Positions 13,861 to 25,796 of a DNA stretch of 64,000 nucleotides are shown here, piece after piece. The notes beneath the pieces were generated by a model, which was not told the DNA's origin, searched no databases, and was given only the letters and a program-made list of their open reading frames with translations. Every line of letters starts with the position of its first letter. Position 1 is the stretch's first letter. Both the position numbers and the translations under genes were made by a program. The DNA is from Vesta saturnalis (taxonomy: Eukaryota; Arthropoda; Insecta; Coleoptera; Lampyridae). Where the stretch lies: positions 3,412,501 to 3,476,500 of the forward strand of contig JARFJB010001945.1 of NCBI GenBank assembly GCA_036346205.1, written 5' to 3'.

Positions 13861-14355
13861 GCATATTTTTGTAATAGTTGGATAAAGGCCTGGAATTAAT
13901 TTTTGAAAACGTCCATGTAGGGGAAACTTGGCTAAAATGACATACTTGAATAAAACGGAATCGAGCTGATTTTGAAATACTCGCGCGAACTAGTGATCGT
14001 ATTCGTGTATAGGAATGTTGGCAACAGTGATGTCTAATTCCTTTGTAACAGAGAACAGCGAGTCTGGTACTGTAGATAAATTTTGGCACTTTTTTTTAAA
14101 TTGTCTTTTAAAAGTGTCATAATAATGTACAAATCAAAATGTTGTCAGACTTCAAATAAAAGAGTTACAGGGGGTAGTAGAAAATGCACAATTTTTGTTT
14201 TCTTCAATTATTTCAAAAACAAAAAAAGTTACTTCAAATCTGACTTTACCATGATGATAGCCATAAAATTCTCTAAAACTTTCCACATTTAACCGACATT
14301 CTATCTTCAATATTAACGAATATAGCTATACATGCATGCTGAATCTCGGACACAC
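13861..14355. repeat. Relic of a mariner-type terminal repeat
   Basis: The stretch ends with TCGGACACACTGTATA near 14342-14357, the form of a Tc1/mariner end next to a TA target. The words around 14135-14195 (GTCAGAC, AGAGTTACAGG, GAAAATGCA) echo the inverted repeats of the element at 19522-21491. No partner end was found, so this is a solitary, decayed terminal repeat. Confidence 0.5.
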
Positions 14356-14706
14356 TGTATATATTTAGAAGTCTTATTTTCAACTATGATAACACTAAGA
14401 TAAACAAACTTCATCATAGAATTAAAGATATGGTTATATCTGTTGTTTATAATTAATATTACAATTTTAAAAAGTAGTCCTAACAGGCCCCGCCCGTTCA
14501 CTGGTATAACTTTTATAGCACCCGTTCACTGAATGGTTAAAGTTTAAAATCGGTACACAGAAAGCGAAGGGATACTGCAATATAATTAATAAGGCTTACA
14601 ATTCATAATGATAAAACAGAAAAATATGCATTACTAACTGTCATTGATAATAGGTCACATTGTGTTGTTTTATATTTAAGCAAACTAAAGTGTTTAATTT
14701 TTTAAA

Positions 14707-15025
14707 ATGCGGTATACAGCTTATGAAAAACCTCACACAATATTTTTATACGCCCAAACTCAGTCCTACGTGCAGACTAGAAAACGATTTAGAAGACAGT
14801 TCAACAAAAATCCTCCTGATATAAATACCATAAAAACATGGTTTACCAAATTTAGGAATACTGCTTCTATATCTAGAAAAAGGAGAACTGTAAATGCAAA
14901 TTTAAAAGAATTTTTATCTGCTCATGAGGACAGAAATCCAAAAATTTCAATTAGAAAAATAGCATCAAATTTGGAAATGGACAAAACAAAAGTTTTCAAA
15001 ATTCTAAAAGTTCTGAAAGCGTCAA
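14707..15025 (+). pseudogene. N-terminal DNA-binding part of a mariner-type transposase
   Basis: The frame from the ATG at 14707 encodes about 105 residues with the two-HTH layout of the long-headed insect Tc1/mariner transposases. First comes YTAYEKPHTIFLYAQ and a basic FRRQFNK with TWFTKFRNTASISRK. Then comes ISIRKIASNLEMDKTKVFKI, the second helix-turn-helix, where relatives read TRxIAxxxGISxxTVxxIL. The frame continues to 15105 but changes character after about 15025, where pogo-type sequence begins. The catalytic domain is absent. This was probably the 5-prime part of a mariner element cut by the pogo insertion or by deletion. The domain assignment is by pattern. Confidence 0.65.
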
Positions 15026-15029
15026 AACT

Positions 15030-15985
15030 TTTGGTGCCCCTTTTCCTACGCTTAGAAGGGCCACAGATGCTAATAAAAGAATTAAACACAGTGCGAAAGG
15101 GCTGAGTAAATTCTATACAACATTTACGAAGGGAGAATGCTAGTTGAACATATAAAGCTATTGGAGCAACGATTGTTTGAGCTTACTTGTGACGATTTAT
15201 GAAGATTGGTTTATGATTGGGCAGAAGCAAATAGAATAAACCACACATTTAAGAGATCCATAAAGCGAGCTGGATGGGACTGGGTTAGAGGTTTCAGGAA
15301 ACGTAATTTAGATCTAACCTTACGAAAATCTGAAAATACATCCATAGCTCGAGCTATGGCCTTTAATAAACCAGTAATATCTAAATTTTATCAACGGTAC
15401 AAAATCCCCCCATAATATTTTCAAGCAAAGGAAAAAAGCTGGTGCTGAAAGAGGAATACACGTAGCAGTAGTTGGTTGTACAAATCCTAGGCAATGACAT
15501 CCCTCCGCGTAAGAACTGGGCCTTCTGGTTTTTCCTCAGGAATCGGGTTGGATGACAGTCGATATGCAGTATTGCAAAAAATTCAGTCATGTGATTAAAG
15601 ACTTACCTACTTGTCTTAGACGGATACGTCAGCCATAAAAACTTGGCTGTTTTGCAGTACGCCAAAGAAAATGGCATAGTGTTGTTGTGTTTGCCTGCTC
15701 ATTGTAGATATCGTATCCAAACCCTTGACGTATCTTTTTTTTTGCTCCTCTAAAAGCATACTTAAACCAAGAACTTACGAAAAAAATTAGATCAAACAAC
15801 GGGAAACCGATTTCCCAACTTCAGATGGCAAGAGTTTTTTGTACAGCATATGAAAGAGCAGCGACCATAGAGAAGACTGCAAGTGGATTTAAAACTCAGT
15901 GCTTTGGCCAATAAATCCAGATGTTTTTCCTGAGCAATGTTTGCGTCTTCCATTACAACAGAACAGCCTGATTCATCGAGTGCTA
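15030..15985 (+). pseudogene. Pogo/Jerky-type transposase relic (CENP-B-like HTH plus DDE)
   Basis: Fragments in three frames follow the order of a pogo-family transposase. There is a basic N-terminal piece (15030-15120), then VEHIKLLEQRLFELTCDDL and the CENP-B-type module GWDWVRGFRKRNLDLTLRK with TSIARAMAFNKP (15206-15415). A piece with SSKGKK and HVAVVGCTNP follows at about 15420-15490, then SGWMTVD (about 15545), LDGYVSHKNLAVLQYAKENG (about 15610-15670), LLCLPAHC, LDVSFFAPLKAYLNQEL (about 15725-15775) and SGFKTQCFG (about 15890). The second and third acidic residues (LDGYVSH and LDVSFF) survive. The segment that should hold the first one (usually VDETG) is deleted at about 15412. Several stops and frameshifts make it dead. 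Confidence 0.85.
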
Positions 15986-16189
15986 CCCAGTCAACTACAC
16001 TAGAGCCTGATGCAGCGTATGAACTACATAATGAGGAAAAAAATGTCCATGCCATCACATGTAACGCCATGGCCACAAAGCGGAAAAAAAACCGTACAAT
16101 GATAACCCGCAGCCTCTTTATTTAAGAGATGAAGCAAAAAGAGGTGGAGAACACAGAAAAAGTAAGACGGCAGACAGCGCGGTAGGCAA

Positions 16190-16500
16190 AAAACGATTGC
16201 AAATAGATTATAACATGACTATGTTAAAATTCTGGTCCATTTTTGAGATATTTGCTTTTTTACGAAAAATATGACGTTTTTATCAGTTTACAAACTTTTT
16301 AATTACTCAGCACTTATTTAAGGTAGATTATTGAAATTGGGCACAGTGCTTAATGACATACGCAGCTAACTGAAACCATGTAAGTTTTTTAAAACAAAAA
16401 TTAGGGAGTTAACCTCAAACTTTCAGTCAATTCATACGGCCAAACTACGTTTTTTAAATGGAAACTCCCATTTACAAGTTCATCATATTCTCACTAACAA
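16190..16500 (-). repeat. Terminal-repeat sequence of a mariner-type element
   Basis: The segment about 16355-16460, with GACATACGCAGCTAACTGAAAC, CTCAAACTTTCAGTCAATTC and GGCCAAACTACGTTTTT, recurs in inverted orientation at 22060-22190. It lies just beyond the stop codon of the minus-strand transposase relic at 16671, where an element's inverted repeat would be expected. Confidence 0.6.
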
Positions 16501-16670
16501 AATGATCAAAATTTGTTAAGTAATGTATGTAGCTAAAGTAAAGAGATTTGAAGTTATAACGCAATAAACATGAAATGCAAAGAGTATGTGAAACTGTTTT
16601 GATGTTAACTCAAAAAATTTAGAAATAAAATACAAAATTGAATTAAACAAAAAATATTATTTAACAATTT

Positions 16671-17598
16671 CTACAAAAGGTGTTCAAAATTTTGTCCATC
16701 GGCTAATAAACATTTTTCTACGCGATTTTCAATACTTTGATGTATTGGTCTTCTAATTTCAGTGTTGGACAAAGAATTAATTGTGGTTCGAACTCTGTCA
16801 GTACATTCTTCCTATGATGTCAGTGGAGTTGCGTACACCAAGTCCTTCACTCGACACCAACAATAAAAAAATTAAAGGCCTAAGGCCAGGTGGCCTGGAT
16901 GGCCAAGTGTGCCCACATTATAACCAAACCACTTATCTTCAAATAATTAACAAAGAAGCCTCATAACATCATTACCATTGTGAGGAGGAGCTCCATCTCG
17001 TTGGTATCAGGAGCCAGGTTCTACACTAAGGGCAACCTTGCTTATTAAAATATATACTAAACCTTATTTAATATTTTTCAATCTAAGAGTAAATTAAAAA
17101 AATTCTGGTGATGTTTACCTTTTAAATTTTCATCGTAGATGTGTACCGCAACGACTTCTTCGTTTCTAAGAGCACCGTAAATATTGAAACTCCGAGATAC
17201 CTGAAAATTTATCTCACGAAACATGCGAGGATTTGAATCATTCCAATAATGGCAATTTCTTCTGTTAAATATTCCATTTCTCGTTATCTTTGCCTCATGA
17301 GACCATATTATTTTATCGAGAAAGTTATTATCTTCTCGGATTTTTATTAAAATATTCTCGCGGAATGGCTTTCATTTGGCTAGTCTGGCTCTTTCAATTG
17401 CTGAACTCTAATATGTGAATACGGATGGAATTTATATTTATGTAAATTTCCAAAAATACGTATTTTAGAAATCTCTACATCCTTTACTGCTTCTTTTGAG
17501 GACGCTGTAGGATAGGCTGTAAAATATGCCATAACATTAACCACATTTTCTTCTTTATCGGTGACAGGTTTTACTACCAAATTAAAATAAATGGTCAA
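16671..17598 (-). pseudogene. Mariner-type (D-D-D) transposase relic
   Basis: Read from 17598 down, it contains ENVVNVMAYFTAYPTASSKEA, a second HTH, and FHPYSHIRVQQL (about 17400). Next come IREDNNFLDKIIWSHEAK (about 17310), RNGIFNRRNCHYWNDSNP, VAVHIYDENLKG (about 17130) and DGAPPHNGNDVMRLL (about 16980). The C-terminus ends in GQNFEHLL and a stop at 16671. The first catalytic Asp, normally in WSDEA, is His here, and the third acidic site is lost in a frameshifted stretch. The N-terminal HTH is missing. Close relatives are the long-headed insect mariner elements that also appear at 20.1, 49.7 and 52 kb. Confidence 0.85.
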
Positions 17599-19521
17599 GA
17601 TTCTTCAAATGTAATTATAAAGGTATACAACAATCATACAATCTACCATCAAAATAAGGATTAGGTTAGGTTACTTTTGATGTTTATTCTCTAGTTTATA
17701 GGTTAGTAATTAAATACATTTGTACTATTTTTATTAGTTTGTTAGGTTACATAAGTGTAGGGTAATCTTCCTGTTTAGACAAGGGCTTTCCCTTACTCAT
17801 TTCTAGTAGGTTCATAGACATGTCATTTCATTAATGAGTTCGAACTTGTAATAGCTCTCTTTGTTCGTCTTTCTATTCGGGGCTATTTTGTGATGGTTCG
17901 AACATTGGCGATTGTTTTGTGACGGGCGTATTACCTGAGATTATTACCTTGCTTGCATATACCTGGCTACAAAGAATAATGTTTGGGTTCTATTTCAATC
18001 CTTTATAATTTCAAAATTATTGAGTACAAATTTTATATTGTTTTTAGGAAAATGTGAAACGGTCCAACGGTAACTAAACTTTAATTTTATTCTTATCACA
18101 TTTCTGTTCGTGTAAATGAGCTTTAATAATTAATCAACAAATTCATTTTTCCTTTTATCGGGACGCTCCAGCTAGCTTAACAATGTGTTAAATGCTTAAT
18201 TGTTATCATTAATCAAAATTATGCTCAATGTTATTAATTACCTGTATTTTGCAATTAATTGAACCTGCTTTCTTTAGGATTTACATGTGCTTTTAAGATT
18301 TGCAACAGTTAATAATAAAAATGAATCAAAGGTGATAGTATTTAATTAAGCCAAGCAGACTGTTTTGTTTTCAGCGTTATATAAAAATGATTTTAATTCT
18401 ATGTTAGTATTTTTCTTAATATTAACATGCAAAAACAATCCTTTACAAATGATCAACGAAATATATTTTCGTTCAGAATTTGCGTTTAAACATAAATTTA
18501 AAAATAAATAAAACACAACAATTTTCGTTTATTTATACTATCGAAAGGTTCTGACTTGTTATCACTTCGTTGATAAACTGATGATGTAATGCTTGCGTTC
18601 CTTTGACCGTTGAAGAGACCTCAACTAGGCTGTGTGACTGCTCCTCCGATGACGTTACCTTCCCGCCAACTTGAAACCACTTCCTTTGTTCTCCGTATCT
18701 TTGTTATAGAGAACGCTCCTAACTCTCTTTCCACAATGTAATGATTTTTTTCTAAATAACTGCTTGATACATTTACACTGTCCAGTTTTTACGTAATTGC
18801 TCAGTTGAACTACAAATAGCTTGCGCAACAAAATGCAAGCTATTTACAAACCGCGAATGTTCCCCGTTTATACGTCAGTAAATTCGAGTTATTGTTCTTT
18901 ATACTTTGATTTACCAATTTGAATCGATTACTGTCTATTATATTTGTTGTTCGCTATTTAAACACAATTAGTTACGGCTCTAATACATATTATCTTCACT
19001 TATTACGTCACTTTTAGTACGTATTTTAAATTATGGTGCAATCCTTTGTATTTTCACCAACTCGATAACAATTGCATTTTTTATTATTTTAGCTTTTCCT
19101 CCCATTAACACGGAAAATATTATTTATATTCCCTTTACACAATACTAACTGACTTTTCGTTATAATTACAAAATATTAATTGCAGCATAAATTAAGCTGA
19201 AGAAATCGGTTTTCAACAAACTCAGATCGCTTACTAAAGGCGACTGACTAACAAATGCACATCATTATACACAACATTATAACAGTCATACCCGCAAATC
19301 ACCGCGTATATTTAAAAGCTTACCAATTTAATATGCTCAAGTTTTTTATCTTAATATTAATTATGTTCAAATACAAATAACCATTAGTGTTATATAACGG
19401 CGCGAAATTCGAATTTCTAATGCCTCCATTACAAGCCTGCCATCGGGAGTATTTTCAATTCTGAAAGAAACCGTTTATATACGCAAATGGAACTACATTT
19501 TTTCAATTGATTAAAGGTTGC
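17599..19521. other. Intergenic, no gene seen
   Basis: AT-rich sequence. An 11-bp perfect hairpin, AAATAGCTTGC with a 10-base loop, lies at about 18813-18844. Nothing else stands out. Confidence 0.5.
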
Positions 19522-19853
19522 GTGCTACTTTTTAGTGAAACCAAAGATGCACTAATCAAATTTGCCACAGCCATCTTAGTTTGTATGCTACAGGTGATTT
19601 TGGAAAAATTGCATTTTCAGTCATTCCCTGTAACTCTGTTATTGTCAGACATATTAAAAAAGTAACAACTGATATTTGTAGATTTTTTTTAGTAGAATCC
19701 AGTCGCGTAACCTATTTTTTTTATGGGACACCCTATCTATTTTTATAAAATATTTTTTTGCCCTTGCCAAGAGCTTTTCAAAAATATAGCACAGTCTATA
19801 TTTATTTTTATAAATAACGTGACAAAATGATTTTTTTCTATAATTTACATTGA
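19522..19853. repeat. Left inverted repeat of the 2-kb mariner-type element
   Basis: It pairs with 21115-21491 in reverse. It lacks a 48-bp stretch between CCAGTCGCG and AACCTATTTTT that the right arm retains. Confidence 0.85.
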
Positions 19854-20116
19854 TATATAGTGGATAGCCGTGGGTAACCATGGTAACGCAAAAAACAAAA
19901 TAATTAAAGTTCTGCCATTACTTAGGTATTTGATTTTTGAAGTTTCTGCTTCTCTCAAATTATTCCTGGTTACATTTTCCCAAATTTAGTGCTGATATTT
20001 ATTTTTATTCGTTGTTTTTGTTTATTGTTATCGTTCTTGTTCTTGTTGTTGTTGTTGTTTAATTATTTTTTAATATTGCTCGAAACCAAAAATTTGTAAA
20101 CTTTGAGAAATATGAT

Positions 20117-21091
20117 ATGAATACCTGCTTCATATTATCTAATGAAAACGCAGACCAGGCCTTAGAACTCTATCTGAACAGGTCAGTTAATCTTTACCTT
20201 AGAATTTGTATTTATTTTATATACCTATTTTGTCATATAGATATCCCGAAAGAAGACTACCCGGCAGAAGAATATTTCAAAAATTAACATTTAATCTTTG
20301 CCAACATGGATGTTTTGACAAACCTCGACCTCGAGTTTACAAAAAAGAGAACGAGGAATCAGAGATCAACGTTTTAGCAGTTGTTTAAGCCACTCCTGAA
20401 ACCTCGTGCAGGAAAATAGATGAAGAGAGCGGTGTGTCTAAAACAACAGTGCAAAGGATTTTAAAAAAACATAAATTGTATAAACTTGTTCATCATCTGC
20501 AACCTGGTGATGATGAACGTAGATTGGAGTTCTGCAATTGGTTTATAAATATGAAAACTCAGGACAACAATTTTGAAAAAAAAATAATTTGGTCAGACGA
20601 GGCACATTTCACAAGTTCGGGAATTCTTAATAGACATAACTCGAGGTTTTGGAGTCAAGAAAACACCCACGTGTTTTTTCCTAGAGAGCGTCAAGGCAGG
20701 TTCGGATTTAATGTCTCCTGCTTTATTTTTAACCGAGAAATAGTTTACAAGATTTATGAAGAAAACCTGAACTCTAATGGGTACTTACAAATTCTATAAG
20801 AAGAAACTATGAACATTTTAGAAAATATTCCACTGGTTCAACTGAACGATATATTCTTCCAGCAGGATGGGGCTCCAGCCCAGAATGCTAGAATAATACA
20901 AAACTGGCTAAATGAACGTTTTCCCAGGAGATGGATTGGAACAAATGGAACAATTAAAAATTGCAACGGAAAATTCTTTTGCAGAATTAAGAAGACAATC
21001 ATTTATTTTTTAAAATGCTATTAAAAGAATTTATAAACTTTGTGAAACTTGTAGGAGACATAATGGTCTGCAATTTGAACAATATTTGTGA
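20117..21091 (+). pseudogene. Mariner-type transposase with a 59-nt intron, two stops and a lost catalytic end
   Basis: Exon 1 starts at the ATG at 20117 (MNTCFILSNENADQALELY) and ends at 20181. The intron at 20182-20240 (GTCAGT to CATATAG) rejoins to give LNRYPERRLPGRR, the usual spacing of the first HTH. Then come GVSKTTVQRILKKHKLYKL (second HTH), NNFEKKIIWSDEAHFTSSG (first Asp), RHNSRFWSQENTH, IYEENLNSNGYLQIL, FFQQDGAPAQNA (second Asp) and RFPRRWIGTNG. The third acidic region is deleted, and the reading resumes only at a C-terminal ETCRRHNGLQFEQYL with a stop at 21089-21091. In-frame TAA codons stand at 20386 and 20797. The perfect phase across the intron strongly supports splicing in the ancestor. 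Confidence 0.9.
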
Positions 21092-21114
21092 TTAATTAAT
21101 TATTTTGTTTTTTA

Positions 21115-21491
21115 TCAATGTAAATTATAGAAAAAAATCATTTTGTCACGTTATTTATAAAAATAAATGTAGACTATGCTATATTTTTGAAAAGCTCTTG
21201 GCAAGGGGAAAAAGATTTTAAAAAAATATATAGGGTGTCCCATTAAAAAAAAAGTAGGTTATGTCAATATCTCAAAAACTGTGACCTCTAAAGAAAATCA
21301 GTATCGCCACTGGATTCTACGTAAAAAAATCTACAAATATCAGTTTTTACTTTTTTAATATGTCTGACAATAACAGAGTTACAGGAGATGACTGAAAATG
21401 CAATTTTTCCAAAATCACCCTGTAGCACAAAAACGAACATGGCTATGGCAAATTTGATTAGCGCATCTTTGGTTTCATTAAAAAGTAGCAC
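21115..21491. repeat. Right inverted repeat of the 2-kb mariner-type element
   Basis: Inverted partner of 19522-19853. It includes TAGGGTGTCCCATT at about 21232. A similar but degenerate piece, GGATTCTACATAAAAAG, recurs at about 42060. Confidence 0.85.
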
Positions 21492-22059
21492 AGAGTCGCG
21501 AGAACCGCAAGGTTCTAACCTAAAAAATAAGCGAGATACCCCGTAAAACATACGAAAATGGGATAACCTGTACATTTGTTTCAATGTTGAGAATATCGGG
21601 GTTTGCGAATAGGTAAATGCACTGTTCACTTGCTTAATTACGAAACAGCTTGTTCAATATATGTGTTGTTAAATTATCCTGCAAAGAAGAAATGGTAACA
21701 CATTTATCAAAGATACGTCATAATCTTACATGAAGTCCAAATACATGATAAATACATCTTGGGTTACACAAAACCCTTCGATGCATGTATAAATTGTTCA
21801 CATTTGTACCATAACCTTTTTTTTTATTCCCATGACTATACTACTCAATATAGCAATTGTAAAACATCCCTCTATAGCTTCAAACAGAAAATAATAGGTG
21901 GAAGTTAAAACAAATAGGTACCACTAATCCGTATTCAACAACTAAAGATGAACTAAAGAGTGTTACCAATCCTTTAAGAATACAGTTCGCATTTCGTAAC
22001 GAGTCACATTTCGATACGCAAAAGGCGTCACTCGCATATCGTAATAGAGGCAAAATAGA
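21492..22059. other. Intergenic, nothing recognised
   Basis: AT-rich sequence. Short words such as CGTAACGAGTCACATTTCG and TCACTCGCATATCGTAA at 21995-22045 look faintly repeated but are too short to call. Confidence 0.4.
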
Positions 22060-22222
22060 AAAACGTAGTTTTGGCCGTTTGAATTGACTGAAAGTTTGAG
22101 GTTAATTTTTGGACCTTCCTGACTTTTGTTTTAAAACAGATACATTGTTTCAGTTAGCTGTATGTCTTTATTACTTCTTTATATATCGATAGTAAAAGCT
22201 CGTCATGAAACTCCCTGTATAC
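22060..22222 (+). repeat. Solitary terminal repeat of the 16-kb mariner family
   Basis: It is the inverted match of about 16355-16460 (GTTTGAATTGACTGAAAGTT, GTTTCAGTTAGCTGTATGTC) and ends with TGAAACTCCCTGTATA, a typical mariner end beside TA. Its partner may be the repeat at 16.2-16.5 kb, making a decayed 6-kb compound, or it may be a solo relic. Confidence 0.55.
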
Positions 22223-24206
22223 TGCAAACGGAACCTGACACGGGCGTAATAAATATTGTACTCGTCATATCAGATTTTTATAATAGACAAAATTTAAAAG
22301 ATTAACATTAATTATAATTTTGCAGTTTTATCTTCTTTTATACATAATATAGATTGGATAAGTGTTAAGGTGCATTAGTATATATCTCAGAGGTATATTT
22401 AATTTACATTTATATTTGCATTCATTTACGATTTGCATCACCCTAGGCATATGCTAACCAGTACAAGGACATTCTATATACGCACGTTTAACGAGAGAAT
22501 CCTATATTTTATAAACAATTAAAAATTTATTTGAATTGTAAAACTAAATATGAATTTTTAAATACCAATTTATTCCCTGGTGTGATGTAACAACAATATT
22601 GGCGGTCATAAAAGACTATAATGTTTACCCTTATAATGGCCAAGTTTGCATGGAATGTTAAATCGATATAGATATTTTTGATGTAGTTTAGATAAAATGA
22701 CATCTTTTTTTTACAGTTAACGTCAAATGTGACCTACATACAACAAAATTGCAGTTAAAAAAATGTTTTGATTTATGTGTTCAAATTTTAGGAAGCACGC
22801 AAAATATATTATTCATTGAGATCTAATTTTGTTTTAAAATATAAGAGTAAATTTCTGAACAAACCCTACTTACTTATTTACTTTATTGCAGACTAGTAAA
22901 TATTTATGTTACTTTTCCGGAAAACTTTGCAAACTGCGATTAGCTTAGATATTTGGGTTAGTTGCTATGCGATCTACCCTAGAGTACCTATTGATTTACT
23001 AAATTGTGTTGCGTGTTGCAAAAGTTGTTATAAGACATTATTAGTAACAGCAGATTTGGAATACAGGTTGTTACTATTTAAAACAAGGTCTAGTAATAGG
23101 CTATTTCAGTATATTGATATTTTTGCATAAAACTAGTAGTTCACTTTTCTTAAAGATAAGATATGAATCACCACAAAGCTTTGGGTTTAAACGATTCTAC
23201 CTACATCATGCCCGTGGATCAAATGTAGAGCGATTGATTTTTTTTTTTCAAATGAAAGAAAGTGCTTTGGTATGCTTGCTTTCATTGATATAAAACTTAA
23301 TTTTAAGTATTTGAATGAATTTAAGAAAATATCATCTATCATATATTTTATACCCTTCAAGAAAAACCCTTGTATAATCGTATTATTTCTAACATACAGT
23401 TTCATATGGGCTTACTAGTTGTAATTTCTAAGATTTTGACGAACAGTTCTTACACTTGGACAGCTTTTTTTTAATCGCTGGACAGTTTGGGCTATATTAT
23501 AATAAATTACTTTCACGATTATCGCACATAATTAAAATATTTATTTCTTGGGTGTATTTTTGATTTATTTTTTATATAAATTTAAGCATGTCGATAACAA
23601 TTGCAGTTATCGTCCTCAGTAAATGGCAATATCTTTAAGTATTACTTGAGATGTTAAAATAGCTATGAAATCTAATTTTATTTTACTAAAGAATATGTAG
23701 ACTTTTAATATAGTAAATATTATTAAACTGACTTGAAAATGACAAATTAAAGTACCCTCTCACGTACGAAGCCTAGCAGTGAAAAATGCTATAATCAAAG
23801 AACAAATTTAACAAATCTTAATCAAGTTACGATGTAAATGCAAAAGTTGTGAAAAACTTTAAGTTGAAAGTGATAAAAGAAAAGACAAATAGAAAATTGA
23901 CATACCACTTAAAAGTAAAAAACAGTCAGATTTAAGAAGAAAGCAGTTTTGATTGATAATTGTAGCTGTTATTGTACAGTGAAAACACAATGTGTATGTT
24001 TAATATGATCTTTAGTTTTAATTACATATGTTAAGTTAATGTGGTGCTGTGGTAACTTAACATATTTAATTGGTATAGAATTTACTGTCCTAGAGCAAGA
24101 ATTCAAATATCTATCGTGTTGCTAATCAATTACGCGAATGTATGTACGTTAATTGTTGAGTTATCATTGTGTGTACGGTGATTCTATTCTACTTTAAATC
24201 CAAAGC
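22223..24206. other. Intergenic, no gene seen
   Basis: AT-rich, with only short frames that have no motifs. Confidence 0.5.
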
Positions 24207-24300
24207 CGTCAAATTTAAATCAGAATTATGCATTTCTTGAGTACCGAGAGACTCGTCAAATTTAAATCATAATTATGCCTTTGTTGAGTAACGACAGACT
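24207..24300. repeat. Two tandem copies of a 47-bp unit
   Basis: Units 24207-24253 and 24254-24300 both read CGTCAAATTTAAATCA, then a tail ending in GAGTAC or GAGTAA and GA(G/C)AGACT. They differ at about six positions. Confidence 0.9.
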
Positions 24301-24414
24301 CTTGAATTTAGTAGTTTGCACCTCATAATTTCACCTAACGGTTGCTTTGCCGTCAACGCGGAAACCATTGACAAATTTTCTGTCATTCTTCACACTCCAT
24401 TACCAGAAGATATA

Positions 24415-24640
24415 CTAGTAGAATACCGCCACCTTGGCCGCTATTTTGTTTTTGCGACGTCTAAATCCCCGCCCACTGGGACACCTTCCCCCACGTGGGA
24501 TCGTATTTTGACCTTGAGATTGACCTCGGGTCTGGCCTTGGGGTTGGTCTTGGGGTTGACCTCGGATTTGGGTGATGGGCGTGGCGGCCATCTTAGCGGT
24601 TATCTTGCGGACCATCTTGTCGGCCATTTTGTTTTCTCAA
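24415..24640. repeat. GC-rich island with two 12-bp tandem repeats
   Basis: In an AT-rich setting this stretch is clearly GC-rich. At about 24510-24570 a 12-bp CCTTGGGGTTGG-like unit is repeated about five times with changes. At about 24580-24632 four units of a second 12-mer occur; on the minus strand they read AAAATGGCCGAC, AAGATGGTCCGC, AAGATAACCGCT and AAGATGGCCGCC. The last resembles the YY1/Pho core (GCCAT). Both open frames through it (+ 24316-24729, - 24627-24415) follow from a 12-bp period, a multiple of 3, so they are weak evidence of coding. Confidence 0.75.
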
Positions 24641-24729
24641 TCCCACCCAGCCTCTGTGCTCTGACTGGAGCACTAAGTATCAGTATTCTGACTGGTTATG
24701 ACTGGAAATTTGAAATAGCATTCGAATAA

Positions 24730-25790
24730 GGGGTGCCCTAGTCTTATAAGACAGGTATAGGAACGTGCTCTTGGGCCTTTGCCCCTTATCGTGGCTCCCT
24801 GGTTAGAAATTTTAATTTGTATTGCAATAAATGGAGAAAAGAAGAATCAATTGATAAGATAAGATATGTAAAGATGATGATGACAAGTGTTTTTCATAAC
24901 AAAATGATTTTATTTAATCTGTTTTACTGTTATTAATATTTATTAGGGTCAGTTTTAATTTTTATCAAACATTTCTGAAATAGCTGCATATTTGAAAATA
25001 TAAAAATAGCCATACATAGAATTTAAACAAATCGATTATGTTCTAAGCAATTTTTGATACGACGCATAACTTAGCAACAAAAAATTCATAAGGTTGAATT
25101 TAAGTATTAGCTCAAATTCTTCCAATATCTGAATAACGACCTCGAGATTGTAAATAAGTCACCTTCAAGATGAAATGGAGGATTCATACATTGTAATGGA
25201 TGAAATTTTGAAATAACCCTGTATTATTGATATTTTATAAAAATGGTCGGCCTTGCAATTTTGTTTTAACTATTTATCTAAATTTAAAATTTCATTTCCG
25301 AATAATTTAAACTTTTTTGTATAGAAACTGTTTTTTTGTTACACTTTGGTTTTAAAATTTTAAAATTTTTATTATAAAGGAAAGGTCCCATTGATTTTAT
25401 CAGTTAAATCAACTGACATTTTAACAAATGATTTTTTACTAAACTGTCACTTTATTAATATTTTTGGGTCATTTAATTTTTTGCTTAATACATTTGCTTA
25501 TAGCTGAATTTGATTTATCTGAATTTAATACTCGTATTTCCCTTTTTGACGCTAATGCCTCTCTGGCCTTCCCTTTGTATTCCCTAAATTTTCATTTGAA
25601 TGACCTCATTGTTAGTTACCTTCAGATTTGGTGTTCCATCCTTTCCTTTTTTCTGTTTTTTTTCCCTTTTTTTATTCATTTTATGTCTTTAATTTACATG
25701 ATTTAAACTTCTTTGCTATAGAACTTTTTGTTTCCCTTTTTTTTTCTAATTCTTATATTGCATAATTATCAATTTTAATCCCTTAAATAA
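24730..25790. other. Intergenic, no gene seen; a possible lone mariner end
   Basis: AAATAACCCTGTATTA at about 25211-25226 resembles a mariner-type end beside TA, but no partner was found. From about 25640 the sequence becomes pyrimidine-rich. Confidence 0.4.
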
Positions 25791-25796
25791 TAATTC

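Larger units (their letters stand above)
19522..21491 (+). mobile_element. Mariner-type element with 330-380-bp inverted repeats, internally deleted
   Basis: The left arm (19522-19853) and right arm (21115-21491) are inverted copies with few mismatches. A 48-bp block in the right arm (about 21255-21303) is absent from the left. Both arms carry TTGTCACGTTATTT and GCTCTTGGCAAG facing each other. A spliced transposase pseudogene lies between them on the + strand. The outer limit where similarity stops has no clear TA duplication, so the true ends may be slightly different. Confidence 0.85.

Noticed and set aside
24316..24729. A 137-codon + frame (and a 70-codon minus frame) in the GC-rich island as a gene
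   Set aside because: The 12-bp repeats keep the frames open and no domain is recognisable. Conservation data could reverse this.
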